A stretch of DNA of 64,000 nt, taken from contig NC_083604.1 in assembly GCF_029168945.1 (NCBI RefSeq), positions 33,165,686 through 33,229,685 of the forward strand. The letters run 5' to 3'. Below the pieces are notes generated by a model, which worked only from the letters and a program-made list of their open reading frames with translations, had not been told where the DNA came from and searched no databases. The stretch is from Cannabis sativa (Eukaryota; Streptophyta; Magnoliopsida; Rosales; Cannabaceae). Shown piece by piece: positions 55,106-64,000 of this stretch (positions are counted from its first letter, which is position 1; each line of letters opens with the position of its first letter). A program made the position numbers and the translations under genes.

Positions 55106-57257
55106 GTGATTGACTTGGCACCAGGGGTGGATCCGGTTTCCAAAGCCCCGTATAGGATGGCTCAAGCTGAACTTAAGGAATTAAAGATTCAGCTCCAAGG
55201 GTTGCTTGACATAGGGTTCATTCGGCCCAGTGTGTCACCCTGGGGAGCCCCGGTTTTGTTCGTCAAGAAGAAGGATGGATCTATGAGGATGTGCATCGAC
55301 TACAGAGAGTTGAACAAGTTGACGGTGAAGAATAAATATCCATTACCTAGGATCGATGACTTGTTCGATCAGCTTCAGGGGAAGATGGTCTTTTCTAAGA
55401 TTGATCTCCGTTCGGGTTATCATCAGTTGAGAATCCGAGAGGAGGACATTCCAAAGACGGCTTTCCGCACTAGGTATGGACATTGCGAGTTTCTGGTTAT
55501 GTCATTCGGACTAACCAATGCTCCTGCAGCATTCATGGACCTGATGAATAGAGTATTCAAGGATTTCCTCGATATTTGTGTGATTGTATTTATCGACGAC
55601 ATCCTCGTGTACTCTCAGTCAGAAGAGGAGCATGAGTTACATCTTCAGATGGTACTGCAACGACTTCGAGAACATAAGCTCTACGCCAAGTTCAAGAAAT
55701 GTGAGTTCTGGTTGTCTCAGGTGTCCTTCCTAGGGCACATTGTGAGTAAAGATGGGATCAAGGTGGATCGCGGGAAGATTGAATCCGTCAGGGATTAGCC
55801 GAGACCGAAGACAGTGACAGAGATCAGAAGCTTCTTGGGATTAGCTGGGTACTACCGTAGGTTCGTGGAGGGGTTCTCCAAAATTTCAATGCCCCTAACC
55901 GAGCTTACAAAGAAGAATCAGCGATTTATCTGGTCAGATAAATGCGAAGCTAGTTTTCAGGAGCTGAAACAGAGGTTGATTACTGCTCCGGTACTAGCTT
56001 TGCCTTCGGACAAGGAGAAGTTCGTAGTCTTCTGTGACGCATCCAAACAGGGTTTGGGGTGTGTATTGATGCAAGCCGATCGGGTCATCGCTTATGCCTC
56101 CCGTCAGTTAAAGGATTATGAACAGCGATACCCGACTCATGATCTAGAATTAGCCGCAGTGGTTTTTGCACTGAAGATTTGGCGGCATTACCTGTATGGA
56201 GAGAAGTGTGAGATCTATACCGACCATAAGAGTCTCAAGTATTTCTTTACTCAGAAAGATTTGAACATGAGACAAAGGCGTTGGCTGGAATTAGTGAAGG
56301 ACTACGATTGCGAGATCCTCTATCATCCCGAAAAAGCCAATGTAGTGGCCGATGCCCTGAGCAGAAAGGGTCCCGGGCAAGTAGCTAGCATGGTTCAGAT
56401 CTCACCTCAGCTAGCAGAGGATATGGTTAGATCCAGCATTGAGTTTGTGGTAGGTCAGCTTCACAACTTAACGCTGCAATCTGATCTGTTGGAAAGAATA
56501 AAGGTCGCTCAGATGACAGATCCGGAGTTAGTGAAGATCCGAGATGAGGTATTGGCTGGTCAAGCCAAAGACTTTTCAGTGTCAGATAGTGGGATGCTTT
56601 TGTATAAAGCCAGGGTTTGTGTTCCGAACAGTGTGGAACTGAGAAATGAGATCTTTGAGGAGGCTCATTCTACCCCGTATTCTCTGCATCCCGGCACCAC
56701 CAAAATGTACCAAGATTTGAAACCGTACTTCTGGTGGAGCGGTATGAAGAAGAATTTGGTAGAATTCGTATCGAGATGCCTCACTTGTCAGCAGATCAAG
56801 GCTGAACATCAGAAACCAGCAGGGTTGTTGCAGCCTCTAACCCTACCAGAATGGAAATGGGAGGATATTACGATGGATTTTGTGGTCGGGTTACCTAGGA
56901 CCACGGGTATGTATGATTCCATTTGGGTAGTGGTGGATCGATTTACGAAATCTGCTCATTTTCTGCCGGTTAGAACAACATTTTCAGTGGATCAGTTGGC
57001 AGAACTGTACGTCAGAGAGATAGTGAGACTTCACGGAGTACCGAAGTCTATAGTTTCGGACAGGGATCCGAAGTTCACCTCCAAATTTTGGCAAAGTTTG
57101 CAACGGGCAATGGGTACGAAGCTAAAATTCAGTACAGCGTTCCATCCTCAGACAGATGGTCAGTCCGAAAGGACAATTCAGATATTGGAGGATATGTTGA
57201 GAGCCTGTGTTATGGACTTTGAGGGTTCATGGAGTAAATATCTACCGTTAATAGAAT
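55106..57257 (+). pseudogene. pol: Gyp-H reverse transcriptase, RNase H and integrase (one stop, 3' truncated)
   Basis: RT 55106-55798: [56 protein letters not shown] and active site [14 protein letters not shown] at 55796-55798 replaces the Trp of the usual R-W-PRP and is the only break. RNase H then follows in frame: [31 protein letters not shown] and VADALSR, giving all four acidic residues. Integrase: zinc region ending CLTCQQIK; core with Asp in MDFVVGLP, Asp in VSDRDPKF, and Glu in DGQSERTIQ, a complete DDE set. Coding stops at LPLIEF near 57257, where flank DNA is joined; the GPF and chromodomain parts are absent. Best-preserved gypsy pol in the window. Confidence 0.92.
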
Positions 57258-58070
57258 TTTCTCAAAAATCTTGTCAAATTAAAATTTTTTTATTAATTAT
57301 GAAACTTTGTAGACTTTAGTAAAACATTTACAAGTGCCAGGACCCTGTTTCTAAACTTTACAAAATATTCAGAATGCAAATGTCAAGTCGCACAGTGACT
57401 ACAAAATAATATCCTAGATGTCCCGAGACCGAACACTCCAAGTCGCGCCGCCATGACATGTACAATCCCACCCAAGCTCAAGCTCATTCTTACTCAGCTT
57501 TCGCCTTTCCTTTACCTACACATGAAAGTAGAATTGTGAGTCGACAGATTCAGTAAAAAAAGCATATAACATATCACATAATATCGACTTGTATCTAGGC
57601 ACCCATACACTTATTTACAAGGTTTAATAGATGAGTTCCCTACTAGGGTATAGCCACTGTACCACATACACTACGTACCACATTGCATGAGTCTTGGTAG
57701 GGTTTGTTTCGCACCATGAGTACCACTGAGTGATATACCACACACACCCTGTACTTTCCCGTACTTGTGATGGTAACACTGTAATGTACTCCTTAACAAT
57801 ATACACTATACTAATGCACTCTGTACCATTTTCGAACAAGTGTTGGTAGTGTAACAATCATAACAAGGATGCATATACATTAACACATATATACCTTCGC
57901 ATATCCATATCACATATTATACACAGTTCTTACCTCCTTTCCAAATTCAAGTGAGTTGGTCGACCTGAACGGAAAGTCTCGTGTTGGATGGATGCCCTAA
58001 TCACATAACATAACTGGGTAAGTCACACGTCAAAAACCCTAATTCAGGAAACCCGAACCTACTACTTAAG
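57258..58070 (+). repeat. Second copy of the Gyp-H left flank (Gyp-G LTR sequence)
   Basis: 813 bp matching 49148-49960 with a single difference noticed by eye (cacatatta against cacatgtta near 57914). It starts inside integrase at a TTT/TTTCT microhomology and ends in TTAAG next to the 3' LTR. In an intact element this place would hold the integrase end and polypurine tract. Confidence 0.93.
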
Positions 58071-60317
58071 TGTAAAGCCCGCTTAGTTAATTTGGAAATT
58101 AGCAGTTGTTTATGTTTAATTATGAAATTATTTATAGCTATTTAAATAATTTATTACTGTTATTTATGGAATTCTGAAATGCATGATTATGTCATCAGTA
58201 GTTTTTATATTTCGCATTTCCGGTGTCCGGTATTTTGGAACTCGGCGGTTGGCTCAGTAGAAATCACAACTTAGTATGTTGGTAATTTGGGGACGGGTTT
58301 AGACATTGGGAATGTCGGGAATGGCCGGGAATTTAGAATGTCCCAAAAATACCCCTTTAGTATGATTTATGTGGTTTTATGGTGGAGGGGCAAAATGGTC
58401 TTTTTGCCCCATTAGTATTTTGTCTTATGTGATTTATTAAATGGAAATTAAATGTTATTTGTTTATTTTTAGTTGGCTGAAATAATATGGTAAATGCTTT
58501 ATAAACTCTTTTCTCTTAAAATTCAACACTTAGTCAAATTTAAAAGGAATTTTCAAAACACTCAAAGCTCTCTTTCTCTCCCTCTTTTCGGCCAAAGCTT
58601 GGGCTGCTAGGGCTGGGATTTTTCTGCTCAAAGCTTGTGATTTTCAACTCATCCTTGTGTAATTCTAGTCAAGGTGTGATCTCTTGTAAATTCCCTTTGT
58701 GTTTTCTTGAATTTTATGTGAAATTGATGGAATGCATGCATGATTTTGGAATATGTTGCTGCTGTGATTTTGTTGTTGATATATGTGGTTTAAAGCATGT
58801 TAATTGATATTAGTTGAGCTATGTTGAAAGCATGTTAGTTAGGTTGTTCAAAGCTTTTAGTTTTTATGTGAAAAAGTTATGAATTTTTGAAAGAAATGGT
58901 TCTTTTTGTTCTGTGAAGTTGCTGGATGTTCTTGTGTGTTTTCAGAAGCTTATTCATGCTTAGTTGAGTAGAATTAACTAGGTTTGGATGCATGTTAGTG
59001 GATTTAACCAAGTTTGAGTTTTGGAACTCAAAGCTTGGTCTTTAATGGTGAATTTTGCCTCTGTGTTTTCTGGGTGGTTTTGAGGCCTTAGATTTGTTCT
59101 TTGGGGTGTTTAGAACAGGTCTGGAAAGTTTGGTACCAATTGGGGTTGAATTGGTCGAGTTATGAGAATTTTAGTTGGCTGCCTGCGAGGAACCGGAATT
59201 CCGGTTGTACATCCGGAATTCCGGATGAGGGTTCTGAATTTTCCAGAACCGGAATTCCGGTTGGGCAACCGGTCTACCGGTTGGGGAAAATTCAGGGACC
59301 CTAGTTTTCCTTGTTTTTATGTTTTTAGGGGTATCGCCATGCTTTTTATCGATAGGGAAACTTTTAGTTCCTAGTTTTAGTCCCCGGGAAGTGATTTAGC
59401 GTGTCACTTATAGCGTTGTGATTTTTATGGTTTAGGAGCCGATCCGTCAGCTCGGCTTCGGTTCCGGTCGGGTTGGCCAAGCACACCTCGAAATCGGAAT
59501 CCGGGTAAGATTAGTATAACGGTATGCATATGTAGATTACATGTTTAGCGTGCATGTAGGAAGCCTGCTAGATTACATTAGTTATGTCTTTAGGCTTCGA
59601 ACCATCCAACCCTGTCACGTCGGTGACAGGCCGGAGTATGACCAAGAATGGAGTATGACCGGTTCGGCCGATCAGCCGACACTTGGTTGGTGGTTCGATC
59701 TATTGACCTATCCCGTCGGTACGGACAGCCGGAGTATGACCAGCAGCCGGAGTATGACCGGTTCGACCGATCAGGAGGATACTTGTCAATAGTACCGTCC
59801 CTATGAACGTTCAAAACTCAGTACCATGTTGGACATGGCAGTAGTAGCTCAGTACCATGTTGGACATGGCAGTAGCGGGACTCAGTATCGTGTTGGACAC
59901 GGCAGTCAGTTTTATGTATGATATTATTATGCTTTTCTTACTGAGTCTGTCGACTCACAGTTTATGTTCATGTGTAGGTAAAGGCAAGGCTGTAGCTGAT
60001 GGACCGTGAGCGAGCTTATGAGATTGTTAATGTCGGGGAGGTTAGGCCTGGAGCGTACGATCCTCGGGACAGCAAGGCTGAGATTTTTTTAACTGTCGTT
60101 AGACGACTTTAATTTTGATGTAATAGTTAAACAGTTAAACTTTTTGTAAATATTTTTATAATCGGGATCCCGAGTCTTTTGTAATATGTTTTACAAGTTT
60201 AATCAAAAAGCAAAATTTTAATTAATCACGTTTTTCCATAAACCTCGTTGATTAGCAACGAGCTGCACAGTACGTTTAAAAATCACGTAATACTCCTAAG
60301 GTAGTTAGGGTGTTACA
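58071..60317 (+). repeat. 3' LTR of Gyp-H
   Basis: 2247 bp, TGTAAAGCCCGC...GGGTGTTACA, TATAAA at 58500-58505, no hAT insertion (empty site GAATGCAT at 58730-58737). It has an extra palindrome unit near 59200 and small differences near 59430-59500 and 59630-59730 from the 5' LTR. Followed by TTAAG. Confidence 0.93.
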
Positions 60318-60322
60318 TTAAG

Positions 60323-61449
60323 GTTCTATTATTACTACTAGGAACTACAATATCCTAGGAAACAGGGAAACACCCAACTAAGGCACTGAAATGGGCAAGA
60401 ATTGAGACAACAAGTTATTCAGGGAATCTGCCAATACCGGTTAACCAGTTTTACAGGACCTGGCAAACCCGTTAACTAGTTTGCACCAGGTTTCCCCAAA
60501 CCACTCAAAACTTATCCAAATGCCACCAAACCTTCCAGAGCACCTAAACAGAGCATACACAACATATTCCAACCAATAAAACTTAGAAAAACACCCAGAA
60601 TCAAAATGTGCCATGGATGAACCAAGCGTGAGTTTTCAACTCAAGCTTGTGCATCTATCACCAAAAATAATCAAACCATTTCCAACTCAAATTAAACTTA
60701 AAATTCAAACCACACATAATCCAAACCCTAACAGCCCCTAAAATCCAAAATTGAACATTCAAGCTAAAATAAAACTTCATTAACACAAATCTATGAGTTC
60801 TAGGGTTACCTTAGCTTCAAAGTTATTTGAATCCTTGATTGAAATCCCAAAAGAAAATATCAAAAGATGCTGGTTCCTTCTGGTTTTGTGGTGGCCGAAC
60901 AAGGAAAGAGAGAGAAAAAGGATGAGTTTCCTTATTTTTGACTTTTCTTTCCATTTTTCCTAAATGAATAAGGATTATCCAAATTAATCCTTACTGAGAA
61001 TAGAAGCTAGGTGTCAACACCCAAGGCTGCCACCCAATTCCCACTTGCCAAATTACCAAAATCCTCTTTTAGCCTAAACTTAGGCTAACTTAATGCTTAG
61101 GGGTAAAATGGTCAAAAACCGTAACCCTGCATAAACTTGGTATTTTATTTTCTCCAATTTACATCCCTCTAAGAAATAAGGTTTTACACCTACCCATGTG
61201 ATTAAACTAGCCATTCATCACATTTTCCATTATCATTGAGCAAAAATTATAAAAATTGCATAATTCAAATATAATACAAATAATATACCTAGAGTTTAAT
61301 AAAATCTACGGAATTGAGAAATTATAACTCTAATGCCCATTTCTAACAATGAGACCCAAAAATAACTTAAATCCACAAATACTATAAAAATATCAATAAT
61401 TAGTGTTAATTGTCTTGACTAATCCATATTATGAAATGCGATCATTACA
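60323..61449 (-). repeat. Gyp-G 5' LTR, second part (right of Gyp-H)
   Basis: Continues the LTR to its sense start TGTAATGATCGC (right edge 61449). Matches 41110-42277 of the 3' LTR throughout, with many substitutions, so Gyp-G is much older than Gyp-H. No coding region. Confidence 0.9.
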
Positions 61450-61548
61450 CTTTGTCAGCGAAAAAGGTCGCCGGCAGCTGTGCCAGTGAGATCCTCATTA
61501 TTTTGCAAGTGAGTTTACTCGCCGGCAAAAGATGATTTTCTTGTAGTT
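61450..61548. mobile_element. CACTA (EnSpm) transposon terminus fragment
   Basis: Ends in TTTTCTTGTAGT (61536-61547), the complement of the plant CACTA terminal motif (C)ACTACAAGAAAA, with its last base changed. Two CGCCGGCA words (61470-61477, 61519-61526) resemble subterminal repeats. Under 100 bp remain; no partner end in the window. Confidence 0.5.
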
Positions 61549-61902
61549 TAAAGGAATCAACAATTCATCCATTGAAGGATCATCTCCACCAACAGTTGAA
61601 TCTCCTACTTTAGTTGGTCCACTATCACTGAAAAAATCCATACAAACCCATTGTACTAACTTATGTCACTCCTCCACCTTTTCAAAGTAGATTGAAAAAA
61701 TCTAAGAAAGAGGAACCCATCAAGGAGATCCCTAAAAATCTTTCAAAAGTTGAGGTCATAATTCCATGTCTTGAGGTAATCAAATAAGAGTCTCATTGTG
61801 CTAATATTCTTAAGGAGTTGTGTCCAAATGAAAAAAGGTTGAATGGAGGTGAGGAAATAAGTGTGGGAGAGAATGTTTTTGTTGTTCTCCAAAGAAAGTT
61901 GT
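61549..61902 (+). pseudogene. Athila/Tat-type gypsy gag-protease fragment
   Basis: From 61674 the frame reads PPFQSRLKKSKKEEPIKEIP, then KVEVIIPCLEVIK, a TAA (61785-61787), and ILKELCPNEKRLNGGEEISV followed by GENVFVVLQRKL. This matches the well-known 'PPFP.RL.K...E..F...V.INIP.L.AI.Q.P.YAKFLKELC..K' segment before the protease of non-chromovirus plant gypsy elements. The upstream 61555-61670 is open in another frame (SSIEGSSPPTVESPTLVG). Cut at 61902 by the Cop-L LTR. Same clade as the integrase scrap at the window start, though nothing proves they are one element. Confidence 0.72.
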
Positions 61903-63755
61903 TGTTGGATTTTGTGCCCTAAATAAAACTCATTTCAATATCATCAGATTTACTTATTAATAAAGATCCGAAATAACATTTTATGTTGCATGGTTCACAT
62001 GATTTATTTCATGATTATATGTATATAGTGTATGAATTCTTTTTAAGTCCAGAACATATGAGTTTGTTAAAGATTATAGTGTTGTCAGCACAGTGGAATA
62101 TAATCTTAATTATATGTTCAAAAGTTTATTCCCTGATTTGTCAGAACACTGGATTTAGACTGACATGGTATAATCAGCGATAGGTATTCTTACACCTTGG
62201 AAAAGTGTTATGTCCTTTCCAGGACATTGGCAAAGTTTACCAGTATCGGATGTATGGAGTATACATCAGAAGGGACCGATATTGAACTTTGATTAGATAT
62301 ATTAAAACTTACCGTAATATCTATTCAATTCAATATCACCTGCTGATCCTAGATCAAATGACCTTAATCCTGATATGGGTAGGTTCGATCTCAAGAGTAC
62401 TATACATATTCTTTGATTTGTTAGTTAAGCCTACTTTTGGGTCAGGGTGATACGTACATTTTGGTAACATGATAGTATAATTGAGTGGGAGCGCTACCAT
62501 AAATATGGAATCTATAACTTCTATAGGAACTTAGAAGTGAAACGATGATATCCTTCGCGAGCTTGGCTAAACAGAAATAAATGGTGGAGATCTCATTTCA
62601 CTTTGCTGAAATATCATTTATACGGAGCTAAGTGTTTTAAGGATAAAATACATTGAAGGTGTAGCGGTAACAGTAGTGCCTTTTCAATGTAGATAATCTA
62701 TTAGAGGGTCATTGATCACATTAGGGTTATAACAATGGATAACTAATGACGTGTCTATATCATGGAACATAGAGAGCGTTCTATATGACTGAGAGTGCAA
62801 TTACAAGTTCTAAGTGTGGATTCAATGAGGAATTAATAAGTTAGGGAATTTACTTGGTAAATTCCGTTCGACTTATTGGAAGCTCGGTTATATAGACGCA
62901 TGGTCCCCATACTAGTTGAGACCATACTGCTTGTAAGACTCAGTTAATTGATTTTAATTAATCAATTATAATTCTAAAAGTTAGACTATGTCTACTTTAT
63001 GAATTTTCACTAAGCAAGGGCGAAATTGTAAAGAAAAGAGATTTTAGGTTTATTTATTGATTAAGACACTTTATATGTCTGTTTATAAATATATTAAATG
63101 GCAATATTATTTAATAATTATTTTCAAGTTATTAAATAATTAGAATTGGCATTTAAAAGGTTAAATTGGAAAATTGGCATTTTTGAGAAAATGGGAATGG
63201 AAAATAACAAAATGGGAAAGTTGCAAAGTGAGGTATAATCCCTTTGTATGGCTGGCCGCATGCATTAGGAATTACCATTTATAGTTTCCATTATTTTAAT
63301 GCCATACAATTCTAACCTAAACCTAGAGGGTTTTCTATAAATAGAAAGTGTTGGCTTAAGGAAACAGAGACACACAGCCTTGAACATTGTTTCCTTCAGA
63401 GAAAAAGCTACACGTCTCTCTCTCTTTTCTTCTCTCTAAATTTCGAAACCTTTGAGTGATGAGTAGTGCCCACACACATCAAGTGGTATCTCAATCGTAG
63501 TATGTAAGACTATGGAAAATCTGCATCAAAGAAGGAGAAAAGAAGATCCAGATTCAGATCTTGATTATGCTCTGCTACAGAAAGGAATCAAGGGCTAGAG
63601 ATCTGAATGGAAGGAGTCATAATATTCCACTATACCCACTGTAAGGTTTTCTAAACTTTATATGTGTTTATTTCATTGTTTTAGAATTCATGTTAGGGTG
63701 TTAATCAAACATACTTGTTAGTAAATCTAGATCCTAGTAAAATTAATTTCCAACA
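61903..63755 (+). repeat. 5' LTR of Cop-L
   Basis: 1853 bp, TGTTGGATTTTGTGCCCTAA...ATTAATTTCCAACA, TATA at 63336-63343, CT-rich run (tctctctctcttttcttctctc, about 63415-63437). It is an independent LTR subtype, diverged from Cop-A and Cop-D. Recognised as a 5' LTR by the primer site that follows. The preceding 5 bp are GTTGT; the other TSD copy is outside the window. Confidence 0.92.
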
Positions 63756-64000
63756 ACTGGCACCAGAGCCATGGTAATGATTTACTTTCATGTAATATGA
63801 ATTAAAACGATGATTTATATGTTTTTGTGTTGATTTAAATGGTTTCATGTGGTTTATGTGTTAGTTGATGAATGTATATATATGTTGTACAGTACCTTTT
63901 TCCATGAAAAATAATTTCTCAATTTTTGAAAATATTTTATTTGGATTCCTTGGGAAAAATTAAGCAATTTTGTTTGTTACAGAACTTAATTCCGATAAAA
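63756..64000 (+). other. Cop-L primer binding site and start of leader
   Basis: Primer site ACTGGCACCAGAGCCATGG at 63756-63774, then AT-rich leader similar to 7140-7340 of Cop-A (ttaaaacgatgatttatatg, gaaaaattaagcaa). The element continues past the window, so its coding content is unknown. Confidence 0.88.

Larger units (their letters stand above)
49961..60317 (+). mobile_element. Gyp-H: rearranged Tekay-type Ty3/gypsy element
   Basis: Young-looking element inside the Gyp-G 5' LTR: 5' LTR (49961-52974, with hAT insertion), primer site, gag, protease, RT-RNase H-integrase to 57257, then 813 bp identical to its own left flank, then 3' LTR (58071-60317). The end of integrase, the chromodomain region and the polypurine tract are missing. 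GC content and CG frequency are higher than in the other elements, consistent with less decay. Confidence 0.92.

Noticed and set aside
49076..61449. Reading the two flank copies as two separate gypsy insertions
   Set aside because: Both copies end in the same TTAAG next to the same LTR start and differ at one seen base, so a rearrangement or assembly join is simpler.

Overview
The window looks like plant nuclear heterochromatin, probably from a eudicot; I cannot name the species. It is AT-rich and made almost wholly of nested LTR retrotransposons. I found no host gene, tRNA, rRNA or CRISPR array. Two families dominate. The 'Cop' family is Ty1/copia: LTRs of about 1.9 kb running TGTTGG...CCAACA, a tRNA-iMet-like primer site and an unusually long 5' leader of 2.5-3.7 kb. 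The LTR start and these sizes recall the Angela/BARE-1 lineage (inference). The 'Gyp' family is Ty3/gypsy of chromovirus Tekay/Del type: LTRs TGTAA...TTACA, gag starting MDA, and a GPF motif plus chromodomain-like tail in one copy. Single fragments of a Tat/Athila-type gypsy, a CACTA terminus and a non-autonomous hAT element are also present.

Layout. 1-163: Tat/Athila integrase fragment (+). 164-1737: Tekay pol fragment Gyp-J (-). 1738-31934: old Cop-B (-), interrupted twice: by Cop-A (5201-15400, +, TSD GTAAG) and by the solo LTR Gyp-C (18035-29826, TSD TTAAA), itself split by Cop-D (19570-29353, -, TSD TGTTG). 31935-32770: Gyp-E gag (+). 32771-33232: Cop LTR fragment. 33233-35002: Gyp-I gag and LTR (-), split by Cop-A2 (35003-40392, +, TSD AATTA). 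40398-41024: orphan promoter-like DNA. 41025-61449: Gyp-G (-), carrying the truncated copia Cop-K in pol and Gyp-H (49961-60317, +, TSD TTAAG) in its 5' LTR; the Gyp-H 5' LTR holds the hAT element (50628-51411, 8-bp TSD). 61450-61902: CACTA end and Athila-type fragment. 61903-64000: 5' LTR and start of Cop-L, which runs off the window.

How the parts relate. Cop-A and Cop-A2 keep a recognisable gag but have a collapsed pol. Cop-D keeps an almost intact pol (protease, DD35E integrase, RT) but only a broken gag. Cop-A, B and D share two structured leader regions: a cluster of small hairpins whose loops all show CUAA, and a 94-nt block closed by 8-bp inverted arms. These are candidates for cis signals that would let defective copies use proteins made by others, as known for the BARE-1/BARE-2 pair. 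Gyp-H is rearranged: its integrase tail is replaced by a second copy of its own left flank, implying recombination between alleles or an assembly join. Every coding region seen carries stops, frameshifts or deletions, except the chimeric gag ORF of Cop-A2.
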